A DNA stretch of 64,000 bases, taken from assembly GCF_001729785.1 (NCBI RefSeq), contig NZ_CP017183.1:2356001-2420000 (forward strand), read 5' to 3'. Positions within the stretch are counted from its first letter, which is position 1, and every line of letters starts with the position of its first letter. The notes under the pieces were generated by a model. That model searched no databases. It was not told where the DNA came from and worked only from the letters and a program-made list of their open reading frames with translations. Of this stretch, positions 1 to 9,301 are shown in pieces. This DNA is from Enterobacter hormaechei subsp. xiangfangensis (GTDB lineage: Bacteria; Pseudomonadota; Gammaproteobacteria; Enterobacterales; Enterobacteriaceae). The position numbers were made by a program, and so were the translations under genes.

Positions 1-269
1 TTATCGAGATCCACCACCACCGTGGAGGTGCGATGCTGCGGGTCCAGCCGCAGCCATTCTGTATTAACCTGCTCATCCGCAAGCGTTTTTTGCATAAAAC
101 GCCCGAAGGGGTCGTCGCCCACCCGGCCTATAAAGGCGCTTCTGCCACCCAGACGCGCTACCCCTACCGCGACGTTGGCCGGTGCGCCGCCAGGACATTG
201 CAGCAGTTTGCCCTCTCCGTCGGGCAACAGATCCACCACTGCATCGCCAAGTACCCAGATCGTCTCCAT
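1..269 (-). CDS. scrK: Fructokinase, PfkB family (5' part only)
   Basis: Only the first 89 codons lie in the window; the gene runs off the left edge. The N-terminus reads METIWVLGDAVVDLLPDGEG and carries the PfkB sugar-kinase signature GGAPANVAVGVARLGG at about residues 27-42, followed by GRVGDDPFG. This is the ScrK type of fructokinase from sucrose (scr) operons, which phosphorylates the fructose released when sucrose-6-phosphate is cleaved. A LacI-type palindrome lies just upstream, which fits control by a ScrR/CscR repressor. An aminoimidazole riboside kinase is the nearest alternative. The ATG start follows an AAGGTGAT ribosome-binding site. Confidence 0.85.
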   Translation of the reverse strand, partial: METIWVLGDAVVDLLPDGEGKLLQCPGGAPANVAVGVARLGGRSAFIGRVGDDPFGRFMQKTLADEQVNTEWLRLDPQHRTSTVVVDLD

Positions 270-293
270 ATCACCTTCTTAGCTAAATCATGT

Positions 294-305
294 TAAACCG
301 GTTTA
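294..305. promoter_or_regulatory. LacI-family operator upstream of scrK
   Basis: TAAACCGGTTTA is a perfect 12-bp palindrome centred on CG, the form bound by LacI/GalR-type sucrose or fructose repressors. It sits 25 bp upstream of the scrK start. Assignment to ScrR is inferred from position. Confidence 0.6.
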
Positions 306-357
306 GCTATTTAAGCACAGGCAGGGTGTCGGGGAAATATGGCGAGGGAAAATTTGC

Positions 358-1569
358 TTAACCCACCCGATGGGGCCAGTGGATATCACCCACGCCATTG
401 AGCTGCGGGCGGGCGAACAAAAAGCCCTGGAAGCGGCGAATACCGGCGTATTCAAGCCAGCACCACTCTTCTATCTTCTCAATGCCTTCTGCGACCAGCG
501 TAATCTCCAGATCGGTGCAGCAGCTGATTATCGACTTCACAATCGCCTGCTTGGGCCCGCTCAGGTGGATATCGCTGACGATCTCTCTGTCGATTTTGAG
601 TTTATCCGGCTGGAACCGCGTGAGCAGCGAAAGACCAGCATAGCCGGAACCAAAATCATCTATCGCCAGCCCAACCCCTTCCGCCCGCAGCTGTTTAATC
701 GCGCTGTTAAACTGGTTGAAGCCTGAGATCATCTCGTTCTCAGTGACTTCAATGATCACCTGCTCCGGCTGTAGATTGTGCTTTTTGATCTGCGTTACCA
801 GGAACTCTACCGCGCCCGGCACGTTAACCAGCGACATTGGCAGCAGGTTCACCGCCAGTTTGTGGCTGCCGATGCCGAGCTTTTGCGCCAGCGCAAAGGT
901 CCAGGCTTTGGTTTGCAGGTCGACTTCGTAAATCAGTTCACGATCGAGACTACGGAAGAAATGCTCCGGGCTGCCGCCGTCGTTTCCGCGTATAAGCGCT
1001 TCGAGAGAACTGATCTTGCCTTCGGACGGCTCGACAATGGGTTGCAGCGCAAACTGGCAGGGCTGTCCCGCCAGCAGACCTAACCCTTTACCAAACGGCG
1101 CGCGCTCTCGCGAAAGCGTCCATTTATCAGGCTCATAGTCCGAAGCGGGTGGGATAGCGGTTTTACCGGTGATAAAGGTCTGAATGAATTTGAAGACCCG
1201 CTCCTCAGAAGTCAGATAACTTTCCAGCTTGCTGTAATGCAGAACCGACGCCAGAACCGCTTTCGGGGTCTGAACGTCCAGGTCAAACAGCAGCATTCCC
1301 ACGTCTTCGAAACGTCTGCGCGGGCCGTAATCGCGCATCAGCTCCACTACGCCGGTATGCCGGTCATCCGCACGGATGGAGTTAAAAAGCGCGACGACGC
1401 GCTGTTCCGTGCCTTCGAGAATTTGCAGAACGTCACGTCCACGGGAGAGAAGAATGCCTGAGATGCCCTGCTCCGTGTTACGGATCCTGGCCTGTTCAAC
1501 CAGCGCGCTTAACGCTGCGGAGGTGCAGGTTAAGCTCAGCTGGCTTCGATAAATGAGAGTTGTCAGCAC
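358..1569 (-). CDS. bluF: Blue-light sensing BLUF-EAL c-di-GMP phosphodiesterase (BlrP1/BluF type)
   Basis: 403 aa. The N-terminal BLUF flavin domain (about 1-95) keeps the photoactive residues Tyr7, Asn31 and Gln49 (motifs LIYRSQL, RIRNTEQGISG, DVLQILEG). The C-terminal EAL domain (about 150-395) keeps the catalytic set: EALIRG, LAVNLLP, EVTENEM, IDDFGSGYAGL, KIDR, VAEGIE and FQGFLFARP. This matches Klebsiella BlrP1, a light-activated c-di-GMP phosphodiesterase of nearly the same length. E. coli BluF (YcgF) has a degenerate EAL domain and instead antagonises the repressor BluR. From the intact motifs I infer an active enzyme here. No bluR-like gene is adjacent, and the gene appears to be monocistronic. 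Confidence 0.87.
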   Translation of the reverse strand: MLTTLIYRSQLSLTCTSAALSALVEQARIRNTEQGISGILLSRGRDVLQILEGTEQRVVALFNSIRADDRHTGVVELMRDYGPRRRFEDVGMLLFDLDVQTPKAVLASVLHYSKLESYLTSEERVFKFIQTFITGKTAIPPASDYEPDKWTLSRERAPFGKGLGLLAGQPCQFALQPIVEPSEGKISSLEALIRGNDGGSPEHFFRSLDRELIYEVDLQTKAWTFALAQKLGIGSHKLAVNLLPMSLVNVPGAVEFLVTQIKKHNLQPEQVIIEVTENEMISGFNQFNSAIKQLRAEGVGLAIDDFGSGYAGLSLLTRFQPDKLKIDREIVSDIHLSGPKQAIVKSIISCCTDLEITLVAEGIEKIEEWCWLEYAGIRRFQGFLFARPQLNGVGDIHWPHRVG

Positions 1570-1656
1570 AGAAACGGGGTCCGGTATGGGGTATACGCCT
1601 GAACGGTACTGTTTAACACAGTTCCCCGGTGTGACCTAATCTATTCCACGTTGGGC

Positions 1657-3132
1657 TTAATTATCACCGATACGGCTGTCGATCCGCGTCTGCATATAGT
1701 CGTAGAACGGATTCGACGTCACGCGCATCAGCGCATCTTTGCCGACGCTCAGAACCGATGTTTCTCCCCACAGGGCTATCGTCCCGAGGCTGATACCGTA
1801 GCGGTTTTTCACCGCAGGATGGCGGCCATAAAGATCGTCATCCTGCGGGAACGGAATGGCAACATGTGACAGGGAATAAACCTCCTGCGGATACGCGACC
1901 GACAGCGGCATCACCGTTTCCCGGGTGCTGCCCGCTGGCGTTTTCTTTGCCACCATATCAAACCTGTCGGGGCTGGCATTGGTCACAATTGTGACACTGT
2001 AACGTCTTTTTGCCTCCGGCAGCAGGTCAGCCACCGCCGTCCAGGATGATGGCCTGAACAGTGGACGGAAACTCCCGGCCTGGTTGATATCAAAAACCAC
2101 CAGTTCGCTGCCGTTTGCCGGAAGCTGGTCAAACAGCCCGCTGACCACGGCGCGGGTACTGACCGTTGAATCCATGACCGACTGGAAAGCAAGTATCGGC
2201 GGAAGCTGCGCCAGTTTGTGATCATGAACACCGCGATTTATCTGCTCATGCAGCGCCTGGGTAAGCAGCCAGGACTGACGTGCCGCATTCACCGGGAACG
2301 AATTGTATTTATAAGGATTATATTCTGGCGAAATGTTGAGCCACGCGGCTTTGGCAAACGCCGGTAACATAGCCGGTAGCCCGGCGAATCCGGCAAAGCG
2401 CGCAAACGCCGTGACGCCAATCATCGGTGAGAGCAAAACGATCTGCTCAGGTTGACGCAGTGCAGGCGCATCAAGGGCGTCGAGGGCATATTTCATCGCC
2501 AGCGCCCCGCCGTTGGAGTAGCCCACCAGATGCAGGGGGAGATCGTTCCCCGTCAGGCGTGTCGCTTCACGAACCGCGAGGCGCGTTGCCGCCAGCCACG
2601 CCTCCCAGTCAACGTCTGTCAGCGCGCCCGGTGCCGTGCCGTGTCCGGGCAAACGAGGCACTACGGCCACAAAGCCGTGCTGTTGATAATTCTCTGCCAG
2701 ATGCCTGACGCTGTAGGGCGAATCCGTCAGACCGTGCAGCAATACCACCCCCCCGCGCGGCTTTCCGGCAGGCATCAGCACGAACGACCGGTTTGCATCC
2801 GGGGAAAAGTGTCCTGGCCACACCAGGCTCTGGCGGTAATAACGGTTCAGCGGCGTGCGCTCTGCGGGGGGGACTTTCGCCGTCACCTCAGCGTCGAGAG
2901 CGGTGAAGATGGCGTTTTCCCGCGCGACATACGCTGCGAAGGTCGCGTTATCCATCTCCTGCACAGACATTTCATCAGCCCGCCAGGTGTGCCAGTGATG
3001 CAGGGCTGGCCCCTGCTGCGAAAGATAAACCCGCACCGAAAGCAGAACGAGCACAATGATCCCGATGACCATCGCTATTTTTTTTGCGAGAGCCATCAGG
3101 CGCACGCTGACCCGCCAGGGCAAATTCGCCAT
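1657..3132 (-). CDS. Membrane-anchored alpha/beta hydrolase (lipase/esterase-like)
   Basis: 491 aa. One hydrophobic segment near residues 19-38 suggests an N-terminal anchor with the rest in the periplasm. The hydrolase core shows VVLLHGLTDSPYSVRHLA (oxyanion loop), PRLPGHGTAPGAL, and the nucleophile elbow GYSNGGALAMKYAL. Candidate acid and His are in FQSVMDSTVS and SLSHVAIPF. These are features of carboxylesterase/lysophospholipase-type hydrolases; the substrate cannot be read from the sequence. An in-frame ATG 12 codons later is an alternative start. The gene stands alone, facing the left end. Confidence 0.75.
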   Translation of the reverse strand: MANLPWRVSVRLMALAKKIAMVIGIIVLVLLSVRVYLSQQGPALHHWHTWRADEMSVQEMDNATFAAYVARENAIFTALDAEVTAKVPPAERTPLNRYYRQSLVWPGHFSPDANRSFVLMPAGKPRGGVVLLHGLTDSPYSVRHLAENYQQHGFVAVVPRLPGHGTAPGALTDVDWEAWLAATRLAVREATRLTGNDLPLHLVGYSNGGALAMKYALDALDAPALRQPEQIVLLSPMIGVTAFARFAGFAGLPAMLPAFAKAAWLNISPEYNPYKYNSFPVNAARQSWLLTQALHEQINRGVHDHKLAQLPPILAFQSVMDSTVSTRAVVSGLFDQLPANGSELVVFDINQAGSFRPLFRPSSWTAVADLLPEAKRRYSVTIVTNASPDRFDMVAKKTPAGSTRETVMPLSVAYPQEVYSLSHVAIPFPQDDDLYGRHPAVKNRYGISLGTIALWGETSVLSVGKDALMRVTSNPFYDYMQTRIDSRIGDN

Positions 3133-3344
3133 GTAAGGCTCCCTCTTTTTTCCCCAGAGCTTTCATCTTACCAAAAAATGTGAAGAGGCTGACGTATTCA
3201 CCAAATAGATACCCTTCAGCCTGCACACTGCACCAAAAGTGAACTACGCTGCACAAATGTTGATCACCTGTTAAACAAATATTGCATTAACTTTGCTGCA
3301 CAGCGCGTTTTCGCCGCAATGTGAACATGGCACGCGTCCTGCAT

Positions 3345-3360
3345 TGTTAATCCGGTAACA
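3345..3360. promoter_or_regulatory. Candidate operator upstream of the RpiR regulator
   Basis: Inverted repeat TGTTA-ATCCGG-TAACA lies 40 bp before the RpiR-type regulator gene. RpiR/MurR proteins often bind such palindromes near their own promoters. The assignment rests on position only. Confidence 0.35.
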
Positions 3361-3399
3361 GAAACCCGGCCTTTGACAGCCAGTTAACAGCGAGGCGGT

Positions 3400-4254
3400 A
3401 TGACGACCAAACCTGAGGTGTTGAGCCGTATCGAAGCGACCTTTAGCCAGCTCACCCCAAGCGAAAAGCGGGTGGCAAGCTGGATGCTGGCGCACGTCGG
3501 GCAGATCCCCTTTGAAACGGCAGAGAGCGTGGCGCTGGCCACGGCCACCAGCGGGATCACCGTCGGACGCTTTCTGCGCAAGCTGGGCTACCGCAACCTG
3601 GACGACGCCAAAAAAAGCCTGCGCGATCCCCACCAGCCCTGGGGCATTAACGAGCGTCTCGACTCCTGGAAGCAGCAACAGCCGCTGTCGGATCGCCTTC
3701 AGAACTCCCTGTCGCTGGAGGTGGACGCCATTGCCCATGTCTACCAGTTGGCGCAAAGCGAAACGTTCAGGCAGGTGGTCCAGCAACTTACCCATGCCGA
3801 CGCCGTTTTCGTGCTGGGGATCCAGTCCACGCGCGGGATCGCCAATGCGTTCTTCAGCCATCTGGAGTATCTGCGCCCGCGGGTGAGCTATTCAGAAGGG
3901 CTCTCCGGTAGCTGGGTGGAGTCGCTTAACTCCGGCTTTGCGAACCCGTATATCGTGCTGACGGATACCCGCGCCTACTCCGCCATTGCCCGCCAGTACT
4001 GCCGCGTGGCGAGCGAAAAAGGCCTGGCGATGGCGCTGATCACCGATATCTGGTGCCCGTGGGCGCGGGATTACCCGATTGATTTACTCCAGGTGAAGAC
4101 CGATACCGGCCATTTCTGGGATTCGCTGGCGCCGGTGAGCTGTCTGTTCAACCTGCTGCTGTCGGGCGTTGTGGAGGCGCTGGGGGATGCGCTGCCGGAA
4201 CGTCTGGCAATCAACCGACAACTACAACAAGAGTTTGGTCAATTTGAACGCTAA
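3400..4254 (+). CDS. MurR/RpiR-family transcriptional regulator (HTH + SIS)
   Basis: 284 aa. The N-terminal RpiR helix-turn-helix (about 1-77) includes LTPSEKRVASWMLAH and TSGITVGRFLRKLGYRNL. The C-terminal SIS sugar-phosphate isomerase fold (about 115-255) includes ADAVFVLGIQSTRGIANAF and VLTDTRAYSAIARQYCR. RpiR regulators sense phosphorylated sugars, and MurR senses MurNAc-6-phosphate. The stop codon is followed 12 bp later by ddpX, with the ddpX ribosome-binding site AGGAG directly after the stop, so it is almost certainly cotranscribed with the ddp genes. E. coli has no such regulator at this place, so local control of dipeptide uptake is an inference from context. Confidence 0.8.
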   Translation: MTTKPEVLSRIEATFSQLTPSEKRVASWMLAHVGQIPFETAESVALATATSGITVGRFLRKLGYRNLDDAKKSLRDPHQPWGINERLDSWKQQQPLSDRLQNSLSLEVDAIAHVYQLAQSETFRQVVQQLTHADAVFVLGIQSTRGIANAFFSHLEYLRPRVSYSEGLSGSWVESLNSGFANPYIVLTDTRAYSAIARQYCRVASEKGLAMALITDIWCPWARDYPIDLLQVKTDTGHFWDSLAPVSCLFNLLLSGVVEALGDALPERLAINRQLQQEFGQFER

Positions 4255-4266
4255 AGGAGCGGAGCT

Positions 4267-4839
4267 ATGCCTGAAGAGAGTCAACTGATTGATGTGGCGA
4301 AAACCTTTCCCACGCTGCATATCGATCTGAAATACGCGACCGCCGATAACATCACTGGCCGCCCGATCTACCAGCACGCCGCGTGCCTGTTGCATACGGA
4401 TGCCGCCACCGGGCTGGCGAAAGCGATCGGCATCGCCGCGCTGGCCGGTCTGAAGCTGGTGGTTTACGACGCCTACCGCCCCCAGCAGGCGCAGTCGCAA
4501 CTCTGGGATGCCTGCCCCAATCCGGAATACGTGGTGGATGTCGCAATTGGCTCTAACCACAGCCGGGGCACCGCCATTGACGTCACGCTGATGGATGAAC
4601 ACGACAACGTGCTGGATATGGGCGCCGGGTTTGACGAAATGCACGACCGTTCTCATGCCTGGCACCCTTCCGTTCCGCCTGAGGCGCAGCGAAATCGTCT
4701 GCTCCTGAACGCCGTTATGTACGGCGGCGGTTTTGTGGGCATCAGCAGCGAATGGTGGCATTTCGAACTGCCGAATGCCGCCAGCTACCCGCTGTTAGAT
4801 GACCAGTTCGCCTGTTATCCGACCACACACTCACTGTAA
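4267..4839 (+). CDS. ddpX: D-alanyl-D-alanine dipeptidase
   Basis: 190 aa, VanX/DdpX family zinc peptidase (M15D). It cleaves D-Ala-D-Ala to D-alanine, for nutrient use or peptidoglycan recycling. Zinc ligands and catalytic residues are visible: His98 and Asp105 in SNHSRGTAIDV, Glu162 and His165 in SEWWHFE, and Arg71 in YDAYRPQQAQ. Spacing matches VanX. There is no signal peptide, so it acts in the cytoplasm on dipeptide imported by DdpABCDF, encoded directly downstream. In E. coli the operon is induced in stationary phase by RpoS. Confidence 0.95.
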   Translation: MPEESQLIDVAKTFPTLHIDLKYATADNITGRPIYQHAACLLHTDAATGLAKAIGIAALAGLKLVVYDAYRPQQAQSQLWDACPNPEYVVDVAIGSNHSRGTAIDVTLMDEHDNVLDMGAGFDEMHDRSHAWHPSVPPEAQRNRLLLNAVMYGGGFVGISSEWWHFELPNAASYPLLDDQFACYPTTHSL

Positions 4840-4854
4840 TTCTGGAGCCCCGCC

Positions 4855-6387
4855 ATGAAAACAACGCTGCTTACAACCCTGATTGCCGCTACGCTCACCC
4901 TGAGCGCCCCTCTCGCGCTGGCGGCGGTGCCAAAAGATATGCTGGTGATTGGGAAAGCTGCCGATCCGCAAACGCTGGATCCGGCGGTCACTATCGATAA
5001 CAACGACTGGACGGTGACCTACCCCTCGTACCAGCGTCTGGTGAAATACAAGCCTGGCACCACGGAGGTGGAAGGCGATCTGTCGACGGGCTGGAAGGCG
5101 TCTGACGACCAGAAAGAGTGGACGTTCACCCTGGCAGATAATGCAAAATTCTCCGACGGCACGCCGGTGACCGCCGAAGCGGTCAAGCTGTCGTTTGAAC
5201 GTCTGCTGAAAATTAACCAGGGACCTTCCGAAGCGTTCCCGAAAGATTTGAAAGTGGACGCGGTGGATGAGCATACGGTGAAATTCACCCTCAGCCAGCC
5301 GTTCGCCCCGTTCCTCTACACGCTGGCCAATGACGGCGCGTCGATCGTCAACCCGGCGGTGCTGAAAGCCAATGCCGCCGACGACGCACGCGGTTTCCTG
5401 GCGCAAAACACCGCGGGTTCCGGACCGTTTATGCTGAAAAGCTGGCGGAAAGGTCAGCAGCTGGTGATGGTGCCCAACCCACACTGGCCGGGTGAAAAGC
5501 CGCACTTCAAGCGTGTCTCGGTCAAGATTATCGGTGAAAGCGCCTCGCGTCGCCTGCAACTTTCCCGTGGCGATCTGGATATCGCCGACGCCCTGCCGGT
5601 GGATCAGCTTGCCGCTCTGAAGCAGGAAGGCAAAGTGGCCGTGGCGGAATACCCGTCCCTGCGGGTGACCTACCTCTATCTGAACAACAGTAAGCCTCCG
5701 ATGAATCAGGTGGATTTGCGCCGCGCGGTCTCCTGGGCGACCGATTATCAGGGGATGGTGAAAGGCATTCTCAGCGGGAACGGCAAGCAGATGCGCGGCC
5801 CGATCCCGGAGGGCATGTGGGGCTTTGATGCGAACGCCATGCAGTACAGCTTTGACGAGGCCAAAGCCAAAGCGGCGCTGGAAAAAGTCAACGATAAACC
5901 CGCCAGCCTGACGTTCCTCTACTCCGATAACGACCCGAACTGGGAGCCTATCGCCCTCTCCACGCAGGCGAGCCTGGGCAAGCTGGGGATTAACGTCAAG
6001 CTCGAGAAACTGGCGAACGCCACCATGCGCGACCGCGTCGGCAAAGGTGATTATGACATTGCGATTGGTAACTGGAGCCCGGACTTCGCTGACCCGTACA
6101 TGTTCATGAACTACTGGTTCGAATCGGACAAAAAAGGGCTGCCGGGTAACCGCTCATTCTATGAGAACAAAGAGGTCGATGCGCTGTTGCAGGCGGCACT
6201 GAAAACCACCGATCAGGCGGAGCGCACCAAAGATTACCAGCAGGCGCAGAAAGTGGTGATTGACGAGGCGGCTTACGTTTATCTGTTCCAGAAGAACTAT
6301 CAGCTGGCGATGAACAAAGAGGTCAAAGGCTTCACCTTTAATCCGATGCTTGAGCAGGTCTTTAACATCGCCACCATGAGTAAGTAA
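4855..6387 (+). CDS. ddpA: Periplasmic D,D-dipeptide-binding protein
   Basis: 510 aa solute-binding protein of family 5 (DppA/OppA type). A Sec signal peptide ends at about residue 23 (LALA-AVPK). Family features include GKAADPQTLDPA at the mature N-terminus, LSTGWKASDDQKEWTFTL, and the central SGPFMLKSW block. It binds D-Ala-D-Ala-type dipeptides and delivers them to DdpBC. The start lies 16 bp after the ddpX stop. The identity as DdpA rather than another peptide-binding protein rests on operon order, which is the same as in E. coli (ddpX-A-B-C-D-F). Confidence 0.93.
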   Translation: MKTTLLTTLIAATLTLSAPLALAAVPKDMLVIGKAADPQTLDPAVTIDNNDWTVTYPSYQRLVKYKPGTTEVEGDLSTGWKASDDQKEWTFTLADNAKFSDGTPVTAEAVKLSFERLLKINQGPSEAFPKDLKVDAVDEHTVKFTLSQPFAPFLYTLANDGASIVNPAVLKANAADDARGFLAQNTAGSGPFMLKSWRKGQQLVMVPNPHWPGEKPHFKRVSVKIIGESASRRLQLSRGDLDIADALPVDQLAALKQEGKVAVAEYPSLRVTYLYLNNSKPPMNQVDLRRAVSWATDYQGMVKGILSGNGKQMRGPIPEGMWGFDANAMQYSFDEAKAKAALEKVNDKPASLTFLYSDNDPNWEPIALSTQASLGKLGINVKLEKLANATMRDRVGKGDYDIAIGNWSPDFADPYMFMNYWFESDKKGLPGNRSFYENKEVDALLQAALKTTDQAERTKDYQQAQKVVIDEAAYVYLFQKNYQLAMNKEVKGFTFNPMLEQVFNIATMSK

Positions 6388-6410
6388 CGGCCCACGCCGG
6401 GGGGAAGTGT

Positions 6411-7433
6411 ATGACGTTCTGGAGCATTGTGCGCCAGCGCTGCTGGGGGTTAATCCTGGTGGTGGCCGGTGTCTGTATTATTACTTTTATTATTTCACAC
6501 CTGATCCCCGGCGATCCGGCCCGCCTGCTGGCCGGTGACCGCGCCAGCGATGAAATCGTGCAGGGCATCCGCCAGCAGCTGGGGCTGGATCAACCGCTCT
6601 ATATTCAGTTTGGCCGCTATGTAGAGGCGCTGGCGCATGGCGATCTGGGCACATCCATTCGCACCGGTCGCCCCGTTGCGGAAGATTTGAAAGCCTTTTT
6701 CCCCGCCACGCTGGAACTGGCCTTCTGCTCTTTGCTGCTGGCCCTGGTGATTGGCGTGCCGCTGGGCATTTTATCGGCGGTGTACCGTAACCGCTGGCTG
6801 GATCACCTGGTCCGACTGATGGCGATGACCGGCATCTCGACGCCTGCCTTCTGGCTGGGACTGGGAGTTATCGTTCTGTTCTACGGGCAACTGCAAATTC
6901 TGCCCGGCGGCGGCAGGCTGGACGACTGGCTCGATCCGCCCGCCCACGTTACCGGTTTTTATCTGCTGGACGCTCTGCTGGAAGGCAACGGCGAGGTGTT
7001 TTTCAACGCCCTACAGCACCTGATTCTCCCCTCCCTGACCCTGGCCTTTGTGCATCTGGGTATTGTGGCGCGTCAGGTACGTTCCGCGATGCTGGAGCAA
7101 CTGAGCGAGGATTATATTCGTACCGCCCGCGCGAGCGGGTTGCCGGGGTGGTACATCGTGCTGCGCTACGCCTTACCCAACGCCATGATCCCCTCCATTA
7201 CCGTGCTCGGGCTGGCGCTGGGCGATCTGCTGTACGGGGCAGTCCTTACCGAAACCGTGTTTGCCTGGCCGGGAATGGGAGCCTGGGTGGTGACCTCCAT
7301 TCAGGCGCTGGACTTCCCTGCCGTCATGGGCTTCGCGGTCGTGGTATCGCTGGCCTATGTCTTCGTCAATCTGGTGGTGGATCTGCTGTACCTGTGGATC
7401 GACCCGCGAATCGGGCGCGGAGGTGCCGAATGA
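6411..7433 (+). CDS. ddpB: D,D-dipeptide ABC transporter permease
   Basis: 340 aa inner-membrane permease of the DppB/OppB type. It shows the usual N-terminal membrane helix (LILVVAGVCIITFIISHLIPG) and PGDPAR, with several further helices and the cytoplasmic EAA-type loop near RTARASGLPGWYIVLRYALP, which docks on the ATPases. It forms the pore with DdpC. Its TGA stop overlaps the ddpC start. Confidence 0.93.
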   Translation: MTFWSIVRQRCWGLILVVAGVCIITFIISHLIPGDPARLLAGDRASDEIVQGIRQQLGLDQPLYIQFGRYVEALAHGDLGTSIRTGRPVAEDLKAFFPATLELAFCSLLLALVIGVPLGILSAVYRNRWLDHLVRLMAMTGISTPAFWLGLGVIVLFYGQLQILPGGGRLDDWLDPPAHVTGFYLLDALLEGNGEVFFNALQHLILPSLTLAFVHLGIVARQVRSAMLEQLSEDYIRTARASGLPGWYIVLRYALPNAMIPSITVLGLALGDLLYGAVLTETVFAWPGMGAWVVTSIQALDFPAVMGFAVVVSLAYVFVNLVVDLLYLWIDPRIGRGGAE

Positions 7434-8326
7434 TGTTAACTCAGGAAACGCCCGTCCCTGTCAGCACCGCTAAACAGCGCATTAACTGGGCAAAGCTATT
7501 CTGGATGTTACGCAAAAGCCCGCTCACGCTGATCGGCGGGGTGATTATGATCGTGATGCTGCTGATGATGATGGTCTCGCCGTGGATAGTCCCGCACGAT
7601 CCGAATGCGCTGGATCTGACCGCGCGATTGCAGGCGCCTTCAGCCCAGCACTGGTTTGGCACCGATGAGGTGGGCCGGGATCTGTTCAGCCGCGTGCTGG
7701 TGGGCAGCCAGCAGTCCATCACGGCGGGGCTGGCGGTGGTGGTGATTGCGGGCGGCATCGGTTCTCTGCTCGGCTGTTTGTCCGGCGTACTCGGCGGACG
7801 CGGCGACGCCATCATTATGCGTATCATGGACATTATGCTCTCCATCCCCTCGCTGGTGTTGACGATGGCGCTGGCCGCCGCGCTCGGCCCAAGCCTGTTT
7901 AACGCGATGCTGGCGATTGCGATTGTACGCATTCCGTTTTACGTGCGGCTGGCACGCGGGCAAACGCTGTTGGTGCGCCAGTTCACCTACGTGCAGGCCG
8001 CCCGCACCTTTGGCGCATCGCGCTGGCACCTGATCAGCTGGCATATTCTGCGTAACGCCCTTCCGCCGCTGATCGTACAGGCGTCGCTGGATATCGGCAG
8101 CGCCATCCTGATGGCCGCCACGCTGGGCTTTATTGGATTAGGCGCGCAGCAGCCGACCGCCGAATGGGGCGCGATGGTGGCCGTGGGGCGTAACTACGTG
8201 CTTGACCAGTGGTGGTACTGCGCGTTTCCGGGGGCGGCAATTCTGATCACGGCGGTTGGGTTTAATCTGTTTGGCGATGGTCTTCGCGACCTGCTGGATC
8301 CCAAATCAGGAGGGAAGCAGTCATGA
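7430..8326 (+). CDS. ddpC: D,D-dipeptide ABC transporter permease
   Basis: 298 aa, the same length as E. coli DdpC. I chose the ATG at 7430, which overlaps the ddpB stop as ATGA; the reading frame extends much further upstream inside ddpB, but that part is not coding here. The N-terminus MMLTQETPVPVSTAKQR is cytoplasmic, followed by a membrane helix (LTLIGGVIMIVMLLMMM). The DppC motifs HWFGTDEVGRDLFSRVLVG and the EAA loop near QAARTFGASRWHLISWHIL are present. Its end overlaps the start of ddpD. Confidence 0.93.
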   Translation: MMLTQETPVPVSTAKQRINWAKLFWMLRKSPLTLIGGVIMIVMLLMMMVSPWIVPHDPNALDLTARLQAPSAQHWFGTDEVGRDLFSRVLVGSQQSITAGLAVVVIAGGIGSLLGCLSGVLGGRGDAIIMRIMDIMLSIPSLVLTMALAAALGPSLFNAMLAIAIVRIPFYVRLARGQTLLVRQFTYVQAARTFGASRWHLISWHILRNALPPLIVQASLDIGSAILMAATLGFIGLGAQQPTAEWGAMVAVGRNYVLDQWWYCAFPGAAILITAVGFNLFGDGLRDLLDPKSGGKQS

Positions 8327-9291
8327 GTGATTCCGTATTATCGATTGAAGATTTGCATCTGAGCTTCCCCATTTTTCGCGGTGACGTCCACGCGCTCAAC
8401 CACGTCTCGCTGGAGATTGGCCGGGGTGAAATTGTCGGCGTGGTGGGCGAATCCGGCTCGGGAAAATCGGTCACCGCGATGCTGGCGATGCGCCTGCTGC
8501 CGGAAGGCAGTTACCATGTTCACCATGGCCGGGTCACCCTGCTCGGGGAAGATGTCCTGAACGCGTCGGAAAAACAGCTTCGTCAGTGGCGCGGCGCCAG
8601 GGTGGCGATGATTTTTCAGGAGCCGATGACGGCGCTTAACCCTACGCGCCGGATTGGCAGACAAATGGTGGAGGTGATCCGCCAGCATCAGTCGCTTTCC
8701 CGCCGCGACGCGCAGCAGAAGGCGATCGCCCTGCTGGGCGAGATGCAAATCCCGGATGCGGCACAGGTGATGGATCGCTATCCGTTTGAGCTTTCCGGCG
8801 GCATGCGCCAGCGGGTGATGATCGCCCTTGCCTTCTCCTGCGAGCCGGAGCTGATCATTGCCGATGAGCCGACCACCGCGCTGGACGTGACCGTTCAGCG
8901 TCAGGTGCTGCGGCTACTGAAACACAAAGCGCGCGCCAGCGGGACGTCGGTGCTGTTTATCAGTCACGATATGGCGGTGGTGTCGCAGCTTTGTGACCGG
9001 ATGTACGTTATGTACGCGGGCAGCGTGATCGAAAGCGGCAGCACGCAGACTTTGATCCACCATCCTGTACACCCCTATTCGATTGGCCTGCTGCGGTGTG
9101 CCCCGGAAAATGGTGAACCGCGCGAGATCCTCCCGGCCATTCCCGGCACGGTGCCTAACCTCAGCCACCTCCCGCGCGGATGTGCCTTTCGCGAACGCTG
9201 TTTTGCTGCCGGGGCGAAATGCAGCGAAACGCCGCGCTTAATTTCCACGGGCGCAGAAGGCCAACAGGCTGCCTGCTGGTACCCACAATAG
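8323..9291 (+). CDS. ddpD: D,D-dipeptide ABC transporter ATP-binding protein
   Basis: 322 aa peptide-transporter ATPase (DppD/OppD type). Walker [10 protein letters not shown]-loop region [10 protein letters not shown], signature LSGGMRQR, Walker [14 protein letters not shown] and the switch His in FISHDMAVV are all present. The C-terminal Cys-rich segment ([14 protein letters not shown]) matches the iron-sulphur-like C-terminal domain of oligopeptide transporter ATPases. It overlaps ddpC by 4 bp and is followed 10 bp later by ddpF. Confidence 0.93.
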   Translation: MSDSVLSIEDLHLSFPIFRGDVHALNHVSLEIGRGEIVGVVGESGSGKSVTAMLAMRLLPEGSYHVHHGRVTLLGEDVLNASEKQLRQWRGARVAMIFQEPMTALNPTRRIGRQMVEVIRQHQSLSRRDAQQKAIALLGEMQIPDAAQVMDRYPFELSGGMRQRVMIALAFSCEPELIIADEPTTALDVTVQRQVLRLLKHKARASGTSVLFISHDMAVVSQLCDRMYVMYAGSVIESGSTQTLIHHPVHPYSIGLLRCAPENGEPREILPAIPGTVPNLSHLPRGCAFRERCFAAGAKCSETPRLISTGAEGQQAACWYPQ

Positions 9292-9301
9292 GAGAGACGC
9301 C

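Noticed and set aside
7148..7429. Long N-terminal extension of the ddpC reading frame
   Set aside because: It lies inside ddpB in another frame; the ATGA overlap at 7430 gives the family length and start.
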